A stretch of DNA of 64,000 bases from Nevskiales bacterium (lineage in GTDB: Bacteria; Pseudomonadota; Gammaproteobacteria; Steroidobacterales; GCA-2729495). Location of the stretch: positions 1 to 64,000 of the forward strand of contig WYBE01000064.1 in the NCBI GenBank assembly GCA_011526045.1, in the 5' to 3' direction. Both the position numbers and the translations under genes were made by a program. A model generated the notes under the pieces. It had not been told where the DNA came from. It saw only the letters and a list, made by a program, of their open reading frames with translations, and did no database searches. Shown here piece after piece: positions 1 to 6,732 of this stretch (position 1 is its first letter; each line of letters begins with the position of its first letter).

Positions 1-5
1 ACCCT

Positions 6-37
6 GTTGTCTGATTCGCGGGTTCGAATCCGACAAC
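6..37. repeat. Hairpin repeat with embedded T-loop core, copy 1
   Basis: A 13-nt arm (GTTGTCTGATTCG) is followed by a 6-nt loop and the arm CGAATCCGACAAC, so the stem is paired except for one position. The centre contains GGGTTCGAATCC, the universal tRNA T-loop core. The flanks do not form a proper five-pair T-stem and no CCA end follows, so it is not a tRNA. An identical copy lies at 186-217. Confidence 0.75.
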
Positions 38-50
38 GTGAACCGTAGAA

Positions 51-83
51 ATGAAAAGAACCCCTTCGCGGGGCTCTTTTCAT
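51..83 (-). terminator. Terminator hairpin, copy 1
   Basis: The arms ATGAAAAGA and TCTTTTCAT enclose CCCC/GGGG around a short loop. Read as minus-strand RNA, the one odd position becomes a G-U wobble, giving a continuous stem that ends in a U-rich tract. Read as plus-strand RNA, it is an A-C mismatch. This favours function as the terminator of minus-strand tRNA transcripts. It follows the 3' end of a tRNA-Ser fragment (89-107). Confidence 0.75.
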
Positions 84-88
84 TTCAC

Positions 89-107
89 TGGCGGAGAGGG
101 TGGGATT
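89..107 (-). pseudogene. tRNA-Ser 3' fragment (acceptor end with CCA)
   Basis: On the minus strand this reads as the 3' part of the T-loop and T-stem, the 3' acceptor strand CCTCTCC, the discriminator G and an encoded CCA. It is identical to the same part of the intact tRNA-Ser at 269-359. It has no 5' partner next to it, because a 70-bp insertion (108-177) occupies the T-loop junction. The matching 5' part exists at 462-533, on the far side of the intact gene. It cannot be a tRNA alone. Confidence 0.85.
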
Positions 108-177
108 GACTCGGGGCCGGATACGGCCCCTCGCCCTCCGGGCGCCTGCGGCGTCCAAGACTGCTCTGCAGTTTTGT
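108..177. repeat. Structured T-loop insertion, copy A (70 bp)
   Basis: The element begins GACTCGGGGC and ends TTTTGT. It contains four consecutive short hairpins: GGGGCCG/CGGCCCC with a 4-nt loop, GCCC-TCC-GGGC, CGCC-TGC-GGCG, and an 8-bp stem around the loop TCT near 158-175. It sits exactly where the tRNA-Ser T-loop is broken: left flank TGGGATT, right flank CAAACCC instead of CGAACCC. Copy B at 390-461 has the same plan with several paired substitutions. No protein is encoded. Confidence 0.85.
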
Positions 178-185
178 CAAACCCT

Positions 186-217
186 GTTGTCTGATTCGCG
201 GGTTCGAATCCGACAAC
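186..217. repeat. Hairpin repeat with embedded T-loop core, copy 2
   Basis: Identical to 6-37: 13-nt arms with a single mismatch and a 6-nt loop. It lies between insertion copy A and the terminator of the intact tRNA-Ser. Its role is unknown. It could be a remnant of an older tRNA fragment or a REP-like palindrome. Confidence 0.75.
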
Positions 218-230
218 GTGAACCGTAGAA

Positions 231-263
231 ATGAAAAGAACCCCTTCGCGGGGCTCTTTTCAT
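231..263 (-). terminator. Rho-independent terminator of tRNA-Ser
   Basis: Same sequence as 51-83. It starts 5 nt downstream of the CCA end of the intact minus-strand tRNA-Ser. The minus-strand RNA forms an uninterrupted GC-cored stem (one G-U pair) with a U-rich 3' arm, the normal layout of a tRNA terminator. Confidence 0.8.
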
Positions 264-268
264 TTCAC

Positions 269-359
269 TGGCGGAGAGGGTGGGATTCGAACCCACGTTA
301 CGGGGTTACCGTAAACACGCTTTCCAAGCGTGCGCCTTCAGCCACTCGGCCACCTCTCC
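269..359 (-). tRNA. tRNA-Ser (anticodon GGA)
   Basis: Complete type II tRNA of 91 nt with encoded CCA. The acceptor stem GGAGAGG/CCTCTCC, the anticodon loop CTTGGAA with GGA at the centre, a long variable arm (TTTACGG...CCCCGTAA) and the T-arm GTGGG-TTCGAAT-CCCAC are all intact. It reads UCC/UCU serine codons. It lies downstream of dapA and the small lipoprotein gene on the same strand and is followed by a terminator. It is the only complete copy among three tRNA-Ser segments here, and it lies between the two insertion elements. Confidence 0.95.
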
Positions 360-379
360 GAATTCGCTCTCGTCCCACC

Positions 380-533
380 GGGTGGGATTGACTCGGGGCT
401 GGGTACAACCCCTCGCCCCTGCGGGGCGGCTTCGCCGTCCAAAATCGCTCTGCGATTTTGTCGAACCCACGTTACGGGGTTACCGTAAACACGCTTTCCA
501 AGCGTGCGCCTTCAGCCACTCGGCCACCTCTCC
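380..533 (-). pseudogene. tRNA-Ser interrupted in the T-loop by a structured insertion
   Basis: Positions 462-533 are identical over 72 nt to the 5' part of the intact tRNA-Ser (acceptor 5' strand, D-arm, anticodon GGA, variable arm, T-stem, start of the T-loop). The T-loop then breaks into insertion copy B (390-461) and resumes for only 10 nt (380-389). No 3' acceptor strand follows, so the RNA cannot close its acceptor stem. The stub also forms an inverted repeat with its flank (TCCCACC-G-GGTGGGA, 373-387). A processed or trans-acting role is conceivable but nothing here shows it. Confidence 0.8.
390..461. repeat. Structured T-loop insertion, copy B (72 bp)
   Basis: Same four-hairpin plan as copy A: GGGGCTG/CAACCCC with one mismatch, GCCCC-TGC-GGGGC, CGGC-TTC-GCCG, and a perfect AAAATCGC-TCT-GCGATTTT stem. 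The 2-bp length difference from copy A is one extra base pair in hairpin 2. It interrupts a tRNA-Ser T-loop between TGGGATT and CGAACCC. Positions 534-603, to its right beyond the broken tRNA, show no further recognisable feature. Confidence 0.85.
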
Positions 534-603
534 GTTTGTTCCGATCAGGTCGCACCCACCGGGAGTTGACCGGTCGCAAGGGTAACCAACCACCTGCCCG
601 GCA

Positions 604-912
604 TCAATTTTTGCGCTCCGAATTCGTGAGCGGTTTGTCGAAAAAGTCGGGCGGGCGCGGCAGGCAGGCAGCGTTCTGCGAGAGCGGCTCCGCCGGCTCC
701 TGGCCAGGCGGGATGTCCAATCGGCCGCTCTCGTCGGGCCGATCGAGACCGGGCGGGACCGAGAGCAGCGGGGCCGACGTGGCCTCCTGGTATTCCTCTA
801 CGGAGACACAGCTGTCCTCGCCACCACCCCAGAAGGAGCAACCACCCGCGATCGCGGTGAACGCGCAGACCAAGCCAGCGCAGCAAGCGCGTCGAGTGTC
901 ACGGTTACGCAT
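604..912 (-). CDS. Small lipoprotein next to dapA, BamC N-terminus-like
   Basis: A 102-residue protein with an arginine-rich start, a hydrophobic segment and a lipobox-like AIAGGC around residues 20-25, so it is probably an outer-membrane lipoprotein. After the cysteine a short unstructured part contains YQEA, a PLLSVPPGLD stretch and DIPPG. This resembles the N-terminal region of the BAM lipoprotein BamC, whose gene follows dapA in many gammaproteobacteria. The two globular BamC domains are absent. Its start is one base after the dapA stop, so the genes are probably co-transcribed and translationally coupled. The BamC link is inferred from position and a short motif only. Confidence 0.7.
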   Translation of the reverse strand: MRNRDTRRACCAGLVCAFTAIAGGCSFWGGGEDSCVSVEEYQEATSAPLLSVPPGLDRPDESGRLDIPPGQEPAEPLSQNAACLPRPPDFFDKPLTNSERKN

Positions 913-913
913 A

Positions 914-1789
914 CTAAAGGAGACGGGCCCGGCGCAACGCGGCTTCGACCTTCGGCTGCGCGTCGGCGGACAGCGGCGTGAGCGGCAGGCGGATGCCGCC
1001 GGGGATAAGCCCCATCCGCTCCAGCGCCCACTTCACGGGAATCGGATTCGATTCGACGAAAAGATCGCGGTGCAGATCGGCGAGCAGGCCGTCGATTTCG
1101 GCAGCATGCGCGGCCTCGCCAGCCAGTGCGGCGCGGCACATCCCGGACATTGCCTTCGGCGCGACGTTGGCGGTCACGGAGACGACGCCGTGCCCGCCGA
1201 GGCGCATGAACTCGCGCGCGGTGGCATCGTCGCCGCTGTACAGGCGGAAATCCCTGCCACAGAGATCGCGGATTGCCGGCACGCGATCGAGTTCGCCGGT
1301 GGCTTCCTTGATGCCGAAGATGCGCGGGTGCTGCGCGAGCCGTGCGACGGTGGCCGGCTTGAGATCGGCGACCGTGCGCCCGGGAACGTTGTAGAGCATG
1401 ACGGGCTTTGCGACGGCGTCGGCCACCGCCGAGAAATGGCGGTACATGCCTTCCTGGGTCGGCTTGTTGTAATAAGGAACCACCACCAGGTAACCGGCGA
1501 TCGGCAGGCGGCCCACCGCCTTCGACAGATCGATGGTCTGCGCGGTGGAATTCGAGCCCGTCCCGGCGACCACCGGGACTCGTCCCTTCGCCCGCTCAGC
1601 CGCCACCCGCACAACCTCGACGTGCTCGTCGCGCGTCAACGTGGCCGACTCGCCGGTGGTGCCGGCGATCACCAGCCCGTCGCTGCCCTGCTCGACATGC
1701 CAGTCCACCAGCTTCTCCAGGCAGGCAAAGTCGACTGCTCCGTCCGGGCGCATGGGCGTGACGAGCGCTACGAGGCTGCCGCTGAACAT
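914..1789 (-). CDS. dapA: 4-hydroxy-tetrahydrodipicolinate synthase
   Basis: DapA condenses pyruvate with aspartate semialdehyde, the first committed step of lysine and diaminopimelate synthesis. At 291 residues it has the usual length. The GTTGES motif lies around residues 43-48, Tyr133 in YNVPGRT is the proton relay, and Lys161 in GIKEATG forms the Schiff base with pyruvate. I chose the start at MFSGSLVALVTP, which aligns with the family. The frame is open for about 300 bases further upstream, but that extension has no family similarity. It is divergent from gcvR and overlaps nothing; the small lipoprotein follows at once. Confidence 0.96.
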   Translation of the reverse strand: MFSGSLVALVTPMRPDGAVDFACLEKLVDWHVEQGSDGLVIAGTTGESATLTRDEHVEVVRVAAERAKGRVPVVAGTGSNSTAQTIDLSKAVGRLPIAGYLVVVPYYNKPTQEGMYRHFSAVADAVAKPVMLYNVPGRTVADLKPATVARLAQHPRIFGIKEATGELDRVPAIRDLCGRDFRLYSGDDATAREFMRLGGHGVVSVTANVAPKAMSGMCRAALAGEAAHAAEIDGLLADLHRDLFVESNPIPVKWALERMGLIPGGIRLPLTPLSADAQPKVEAALRRARLL

Positions 1790-1860
1790 CTGGATCCGCC
1801 GGGGAAGGCTTGAACGGGTGTGGGATGGTACTTTTGGCACCGCGGGCCCGCAAGGGCGGC

Positions 1861-1888
1861 TTGATGGGGCAGGTTTTCCCGGTACACT
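1861..1888 (+). promoter_or_regulatory. Putative sigma-70 promoter of gcvR
   Basis: TTGATG (1861-1866), a 16-bp spacer and TACACT (1883-1888) each match consensus at four of six positions. It lies 36 bp before the gcvR start in the 135-bp dapA/gcvR divergent region. It is supported by position and sequence only. Confidence 0.45.
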
Positions 1889-1924
1889 GCCGACCTTTCG
1901 CCGCCACCCCCGCCGGTCATACCC

Positions 1925-2452
1925 ATGGAAAAACTGCTGGCCATCACCGCGATCGGTCCCGACCGCGCCGGTCTCGTTCGCGACCTGAGCCAGGCCGTTT
2001 CTGGCGGCGGGGGTAACATTCGCGAAAGTCGCATGGTCGCGCTCGGCTCCGATTTTGCCGTCCTGATGCTGGTCGCCGGCAACTGGCATAGCGTCAACAA
2101 GATGCGCGAACGACTCACGCAGTTGCAGCGCGACTCCGGGCTTACCGTCACGGTCCGCGACACGGAGCCGCGCTCACCTGAACCTGCGGCGCCGTACAAC
2201 ATCGACGTCGTCGCGCTGGACCAGGAGGGCATCGTGCTGCGCCTGTCGAGCTTTTTCGCCAACCGCAGCCTCGAAATCGCCGAGATGAGCACCCGGCGTT
2301 ACAATGCTCCACACACCGGCGCACCGATGTTCGCGGTGCAGATGACCGTCAATCTCCCGGCCAGCACTCACGTGGCCACGTTGCGGGAGGAGTTTCTCGA
2401 TTTCTGCGACGAGCACAATCTCGACGCCATCATGGAACCCGCCCAGCGCTGA
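1925..2452 (+). CDS. gcvR: Glycine cleavage system transcriptional repressor-like protein (two ACT domains)
   Basis: GcvR of E. coli binds glycine and modulates GcvA control of the glycine cleavage operon. This 175-residue protein opens with the ACT signature (LLAITAIGPDRAGLVRDLS) and carries a second ACT-like half from about residue 90 (IDVVALDQEGIVLRLSSFF). There is no DNA-binding domain, which fits a regulator acting through protein contact. It is divergent from dapA and followed by bcp, the same order as in E. coli. No gcv genes or gcvA lie in the window, so the target is taken from the family. Confidence 0.88.
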   Translation: MEKLLAITAIGPDRAGLVRDLSQAVSGGGGNIRESRMVALGSDFAVLMLVAGNWHSVNKMRERLTQLQRDSGLTVTVRDTEPRSPEPAAPYNIDVVALDQEGIVLRLSSFFANRSLEIAEMSTRRYNAPHTGAPMFAVQMTVNLPASTHVATLREEFLDFCDEHNLDAIMEPAQR

Positions 2453-2489
2453 GTGATCCAACCCGGCAGGCCACCAGGCAGAGATTTCC

Positions 2490-2957
2490 ATGAGCAAGAT
2501 CCAGGTTGGCAAGGTCGTGCCGGGCTTCAAGGTACCGGCCACCGGTGGTGCCGCAACGAGCCTCGACTCGCTGCGCGGCAAGACCGTGGTGCTCTATTTC
2601 TACCCGAAGGACGACACCCCGGGCTGCACCACCGAGGGCTGCGGCTTCCGCGATCAGCACGCCGGATTTCGCAAGCTCGGCGCAGTGGTTCTCGGCGTCT
2701 CGCGGGATTCTCTCGCCTCACACGAGAAGTTCAAGGCCAAATACGAGTTTCCGTTCGAACTGCTCTCAGATGGCGACGAAAAACTGTGCAAGCTTTTCGA
2801 TGTCATCAAAGAGAAGAACATGTACGGCAAGAAGGTCATGGGTGTCGAGCGCAGCACCTTCCTAATCGACGGGACAGGCGTCCTGCGCCGTGAATGGCGC
2901 AAGGTAAAGGTGGACGGGCATGTCGAGGAAGTGCTCGCGGCCGTAAAGGCCCTGTGA
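2490..2957 (+). CDS. bcp: Thioredoxin-dependent thiol peroxidase (Bcp/PrxQ)
   Basis: An atypical two-cysteine peroxiredoxin that reduces hydrogen peroxide and organic peroxides using thioredoxin. At 155 residues it is full length. The peroxidatic Cys46 lies in DTPGCTTEGC and the resolving Cys51 is five residues later, the PrxQ arrangement. The helix continuing from it (EGCGFRDQ) and the C-terminal GVERSTFLID segment are typical. It is cytoplasmic with no signal peptide. It follows gcvR by 37 bp and precedes the M48 protease by 21 bp, so the genes from gcvR to mlaA may form one transcript. Confidence 0.95.
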   Translation: MSKIQVGKVVPGFKVPATGGAATSLDSLRGKTVVLYFYPKDDTPGCTTEGCGFRDQHAGFRKLGAVVLGVSRDSLASHEKFKAKYEFPFELLSDGDEKLCKLFDVIKEKNMYGKKVMGVERSTFLIDGTGVLRREWRKVKVDGHVEEVLAAVKAL

Positions 2958-2978
2958 CGCACCGCGGTTAGCAGGTTG

Positions 2979-4466
2979 ATGCTGTTCCGGCGCGCCATTG
3001 CCACGCTGTGCACGCTCGGCATCGTGCTCTCCCCCGGGGCCGTACCGGCGCAGGAGCAGTTGCCCGACATCGGCAGCCCGTCCGACACAGTCCTGTCACG
3101 GGAGAAGGAGCAGCAGATCGGCCGCGCCATTTACCGGAGCCTGCGTGACACCGGCCACGTCATCACGGACCCGGAGACCCAGGAATACATCCAGGACATC
3201 GGCCAGAAGCTGGCCGCGCATGCGACCGACAACGGACAGAAATTCCGGTTCTTCGTCGTCAATGACCCGGCCATCAACGCATTCGCCCTGCCTGGCGGGT
3301 TCATCGGCGTGCATTCCGGGTTGCTGCTCGCGACCGCCAATGAGAGCGAACTCGCCGGTGTGCTGGCACACGAAATTGCCCATGTCACCCAGCGGCACAT
3401 CTCGCGCGCCATCTATGCAAACCAGCGCGCCAGCATCCTGACCATGGCGGCCATGCTCGGCGCGATTCTGCTCGGCGCGGCCACCGGTTCCAGCGACGCC
3501 ATTCAGGGAGCGGTGGTCGCTGCCCAGAGCGCGTCTGCCCAGCAGCAGATCAACTTCACGCGTTCCAACGAGTATGAAGCGGACCGTGTCGGCGTGGGAC
3601 TACTCGCCGCCGCCGGTTTCGATCCAATGGGCATGCCGAGTTTCTTCGAGACGATGGCCCGCCAGACAGGCCCAATGGCGAGCCAGGCGCCCGAGTTCCT
3701 GCGCACCCACCCGGTCACCGTCAACCGCATCGCCGAAACCCGCGAGCGCGCGCTCCACCTGCCCCGACCGGACGTCGCAGACGCCACCGGATACCGCCTG
3801 ACCCGCGCCCGCCTGCGCGCGCTCAGCTCGCGCACCCCGGAGGCGGCACTCGAGCATTTCCGGGCCGATGCACAGAATCCGGATCGCGTCGGTGACATCG
3901 GCACGGCCTATGGCTTCGCGCTCGTGTATCTGCAGGGCGGCAATTACGTCGCAGCAGAGCAGGAGTTCTCCACGCTCATGGCAGCCCACCCCAGCGTGAT
4001 TCCATTCCACACCGGCCTCGCACAGGCGCAGATGGGTCTCGGCCGGCGAGAGGCCGCGTTCCGTACCTACGAGCGCGCCATGCAACTCTTTCCACGCAAC
4101 GTGCCGCTCACGGTGCGTTATGCCGAGGCGCTGCTGCAGGACGGCCGCCCCAAGGAGGCCCATCGGGTGTTGCTCGACCTGCTGAACATCGTTCCGCCCA
4201 CACCGGAACAAGTGCGCCTGATCGCGCGTGCAGCGAGCGCCGCTCATGACACCGGCGACGCGCATTACTACATGGCCGAGTACCACATCATGACCGGCGA
4301 CCTGCTGCTCGCAGCGGACGAACTGCGCGTCGCCCTGAGCATCCCCGAACTCGACGCGGTTCAACGGGCGCGGTTCAGTTCGCGCCTGGCCGAAATCCAG
4401 GAAACGATCGACCGCCTGCGGGCCGAGAAGCAGCCGTTACCGTCAAGCCAGGGTGGCAGTTCGTAA
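2979..4466 (+). CDS. bepA: BepA-like periplasmic M48 zinc metalloprotease with TPR tail
   Basis: BepA-type proteases act as chaperone and protease in outer-membrane protein assembly, in contact with the BAM and LptD complexes. The signal peptide ends about residue 25 (AVPAQEQ). The zinc motif HEIAH is at residues 131-135, and the third ligand lies in the E-x-x-A-D motif near residue 198. From about residue 290 to the end there are helical TPR-like repeats. At 495 residues it matches BepA (about 487). I chose ATG 2979; a TTG directly before it is also in frame. Its stop overlaps the mlaA start (TAATG), implying coupled translation of two envelope proteins. Confidence 0.9.
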   Translation: MLFRRAIATLCTLGIVLSPGAVPAQEQLPDIGSPSDTVLSREKEQQIGRAIYRSLRDTGHVITDPETQEYIQDIGQKLAAHATDNGQKFRFFVVNDPAINAFALPGGFIGVHSGLLLATANESELAGVLAHEIAHVTQRHISRAIYANQRASILTMAAMLGAILLGAATGSSDAIQGAVVAAQSASAQQQINFTRSNEYEADRVGVGLLAAAGFDPMGMPSFFETMARQTGPMASQAPEFLRTHPVTVNRIAETRERALHLPRPDVADATGYRLTRARLRALSSRTPEAALEHFRADAQNPDRVGDIGTAYGFALVYLQGGNYVAAEQEFSTLMAAHPSVIPFHTGLAQAQMGLGRREAAFRTYERAMQLFPRNVPLTVRYAEALLQDGRPKEAHRVLLDLLNIVPPTPEQVRLIARAASAAHDTGDAHYYMAEYHIMTGDLLLAADELRVALSIPELDAVQRARFSSRLAEIQETIDRLRAEKQPLPSSQGGSS

Positions 4467-5209
4467 TGTCGAAGCAGCCTGCATTCCCGGTCATGGGCCT
4501 GTTGTGCGTACTGCTGCTCGCCGGCTGTGCCTCCAGGCAGGCGGCCGACCGCGAGCCGAACCCCGACCCGTTCGAGCCCATGAATCGGGCCATGTTCCGG
4601 TTCAACGACGTGGCCGACCGGTATGTCGCCGAACCGGTCGCTCGCGGCTATGAGAAAGCCACGCCACGCGCCTTGCGGATCGGCGCCACCAATTTCTTCG
4701 AGAACCTGAAGTACCCGATCACCATCGTTAACCAGTTTCTGCAGGGCAAGGTGCGCGAAGGTGGTGCGGACCTGGGGCGGTTCCTGGTCAACTGTACGAT
4801 CGGGCTCGCCGGCATCTTCGATCCGGCCACCGAAATGGGCCTGAAGGCGCATGACGAGGATTTTGGCCAGACGCTGGCCGTATGGGGCGTATCCGAAGGG
4901 CCTTTCTTCATGGTGCCGTTGTTCGGCCCCTATACCTTGACGCATGGGCTGGGAACCCTGGCCGACAACCAGGTCTCGCTGCTGTCGCAATACCCCGACA
5001 GCAGCGTCAGGTTCAGGCTGTGGGTCTGGGACCGGGTGCAGCGCCGCTACCGGTTGCTGGGCACCGAGGAGGAGATCCGCCGCGCCTACGACCCCTATCT
5101 CTTCGTGCGCGACGCCTATTTCCAGAATCGCAGATACCTGATCCTCGACGGCAACATCCCGGACGAGGAACTGTTCCCCGAGGACGAGTTCGAGGATTTC
5201 GAGGAATAG
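4466..5209 (+). CDS. mlaA: MlaA outer-membrane phospholipid-asymmetry lipoprotein
   Basis: MlaA (VacJ) removes mislocalised phospholipids from the outer leaflet of the outer membrane and passes them to MlaC. The signal peptide ends in the lipobox LLAGC. The family signature DPFEPMNRAMFRFND follows, and YDPYLFVRDAYFQNRR lies near the end. At 247 residues it has the normal length. The C-terminus is strongly acidic (EDEFEDFEE). It sits on the plus strand, convergent with mlaFEDCB, so the whole pathway is in one place in two transcription units. The 95 bp between mlaA and mlaB show no clear terminator. Confidence 0.95.
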   Translation: MSKQPAFPVMGLLCVLLLAGCASRQAADREPNPDPFEPMNRAMFRFNDVADRYVAEPVARGYEKATPRALRIGATNFFENLKYPITIVNQFLQGKVREGGADLGRFLVNCTIGLAGIFDPATEMGLKAHDEDFGQTLAVWGVSEGPFFMVPLFGPYTLTHGLGTLADNQVSLLSQYPDSSVRFRLWVWDRVQRRYRLLGTEEEIRRAYDPYLFVRDAYFQNRRYLILDGNIPDEELFPEDEFEDFEE

Positions 5210-5304
5210 GCTACCGAGCGACGGTCAGCTGCGGCACGAAACCCTGCAGGAGCAGCCGCGGGCGTGGCGCGCATCGACACCTGCCGCGAGCGATGTACGC
5301 CCCG

Positions 5305-5604
5305 TTATTTCGCCGCATCGAGGAATCCGTCCACCTCACTGATGCGCGCGAGCGCCATCAGGCTCGTCGGGACGGTCGTGAAGCTGAGGCTTTTTCCTTT
5401 GCTGCGTGCCCAGCGCAGCCACTCGACCACCAGGGCAAGCCCTGCGCTGTCCACCTGCGCCACGCCACCGAGATCGATGACTGCCTGCGAGCTGTCGGCG
5501 AGCGCCACCTGGCTCTGGCGCCAGACGGCCGGCACCGTCTCGAAACCGAGATCCCCGCTGACCCGGTAACGGCCCTCACCCACCGATTCGAAGGAGGCCG
5601 TCAC
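5305..5604 (-). CDS. mlaB: MlaB, STAS-domain subunit of the phospholipid ABC transporter
   Basis: MlaB binds the ATPase MlaF and is needed for its assembly and activity. The 99-residue protein is a single STAS domain with the core DLGGVAQVDSAGLALVVEWLRWA, where D-S-A-G is the usual loop at the start of the recognition helix. It is cytoplasmic. Its start overlaps the mlaC stop by 4 bp and it is the last gene of the operon, as in other mla clusters. Confidence 0.9.
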   Translation of the reverse strand: MTASFESVGEGRYRVSGDLGFETVPAVWRQSQVALADSSQAVIDLGGVAQVDSAGLALVVEWLRWARSKGKSLSFTTVPTSLMALARISEVDGFLDAAK

Positions 5605-6257
5605 TTGCCCTCCTTCTTGCCTGGCGTCGGCTCGATCTGCTCGGGCTCGCGACGGCCGGAATCGATGTCTTCGGTCTCTTTCTCGAGGCGCTCGATCAAG
5701 GCATCGAGGCCCTTGGCCGCCACTTCAGCGTTGAACTGGTTGCGGTAGTTCTGCACGTAGGAAATACCTTCAATGCGGACGTCGTAGGCTTTCCACCCCT
5801 CCGGCGTGCTGCGCATCGAATAGTTGACCGGCACCAGGGTGCCGTCCGGCATCTTCATCTCCGTCCGCACCAGTGTGCGCCCGTCCTGCGGCGGCGCCCT
5901 CTGCGGCAGGATGCGAATATCGTCCTGTTCGAACTTCAGGATGGCCGTGGCGTAGCTGCGCAACAGGAAGTTGTAGAACACGTCGACGAAACGCTGGCGT
6001 TGCGCCGGTGTAGCGTCCCGCCACGCCTTGCCGAGCACCAGCCGGCCGGCATAATCGACGTCGAACTTCGGCAGTAGTTCGCGGTTGATGAGGGCGTAGA
6101 GCTCCTGCTTGTTCGCCGCCAGCTCCTCACGGCGACCATTGAGCTGGGCGGAGATCCGGTCGACCGCCTGTTCGACGACCTGCTGCGCCGTTTCCTCGGC
6201 TCCTGCCGCGGTGAAAACGGCCGCAAGAACGAGGCTACTGAGAAGTTTTCGTATCAT
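5601..6257 (-). CDS. mlaC: MlaC periplasmic phospholipid carrier
   Basis: MlaC shuttles phospholipid between MlaA in the outer membrane and the MlaFEDB complex. It has a signal peptide (MIRKLLSSLVLAAVFTAAGA) and the conserved Tol_Tol_Ttg2 fold, with segments DVFYNFLLRSYATAI and GWKAYDVRIEGISYVQNYRNQF that match the family. At 218 residues it is near the usual length. The C-terminal tail is charged and proline-containing (PEQIEPTPGKKEGK). It overlaps mlaD by 23 bp at its start and mlaB by 4 bp at its end. Confidence 0.93.
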   Translation of the reverse strand: MIRKLLSSLVLAAVFTAAGAEETAQQVVEQAVDRISAQLNGRREELAANKQELYALINRELLPKFDVDYAGRLVLGKAWRDATPAQRQRFVDVFYNFLLRSYATAILKFEQDDIRILPQRAPPQDGRTLVRTEMKMPDGTLVPVNYSMRSTPEGWKAYDVRIEGISYVQNYRNQFNAEVAAKGLDALIERLEKETEDIDSGRREPEQIEPTPGKKEGK

Positions 6258-6720
6258 CGCTCTCGACTCCCAGCTTGAACAGCATCTTGCCGACGATGTT
6301 CTCCAGTACGATCGCCGACTGCGTCAGTTCGATTTCACTGTTGTTGTGCAGATACGTCTCGGAACCACCAGGCCCGATGCCCACGTATTTGCTCCCGAGC
6401 AGCCCCGCGGTGAGGATGCTGGCGTCCGAGTCGTCGGGGATCCGGTCGAACCCGGCCGCGATACGCATGGTCACCAGGGCTTCGAGCCTCTCCGGATCGA
6501 ACGCTATGCGCTCCACGCGGCCGATGGTCACCCCGGCCATCGAGACCGGCGCGCGGACCTTGAGGCCGGCAATGTCCTGGAACCTCGCCGTGATGATGTA
6601 ACCGCTGTCGTCAACATAGCTCTCGATGTTGGTGGTCTGCGTCGCGAGAAAAAACAGCGCCGCAAAGCCCAGCAGGATGAAAAATCCCGCCCCGATTTCC
6701 CTAGCCGGTGTGCTTGCCAT
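6235..6720 (-). CDS. mlaD: MlaD, MCE-domain subunit of the phospholipid transporter
   Basis: MlaD forms the hexameric MCE ring on the periplasmic side of the inner membrane. An N-terminal transmembrane helix (about residues 12-30, GAGFFILLGFAALFFLA) is followed by one MCE domain (ARFQDIAGLKVRAPVSMAGV, then GLLGSKYVGIGPGG). At 161 residues it is somewhat shorter than E. coli MlaD at the C-terminus. It lies between mlaE (12-bp gap) and mlaC (overlap). Confidence 0.94.
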   Translation of the reverse strand: MASTPAREIGAGFFILLGFAALFFLATQTTNIESYVDDSGYIITARFQDIAGLKVRAPVSMAGVTIGRVERIAFDPERLEALVTMRIAAGFDRIPDDSDASILTAGLLGSKYVGIGPGGSETYLHNNSEIELTQSAIVLENIVGKMLFKLGVESDDTKTSQ

Positions 6721-6732
6721 TGGTCGAAGCCC

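Larger units (their letters stand above)
1..287. repeat. 107-bp direct repeat, 180-bp period (two copies)
   Basis: Positions 1-107 are identical to 181-287. Each copy holds, in plus-strand order, a 32-nt hairpin containing a tRNA T-loop-like core, a terminator-like hairpin, and the 3' end of a minus-strand tRNA-Ser up to the middle of its T-loop. After copy 1 the sequence passes into a structured insertion (108-177). After copy 2 it continues into the rest of an intact tRNA-Ser. Because position 1 corresponds to position 181, which directly follows an insertion, the array probably continues left of the window. This part of 1-603 holds no protein gene. Confidence 0.9.

Noticed and set aside
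186-217. A second tRNA gene on the plus strand
   Set aside because: It contains a T-loop core but no proper T-stem, no CCA end and no D- or anticodon arm.
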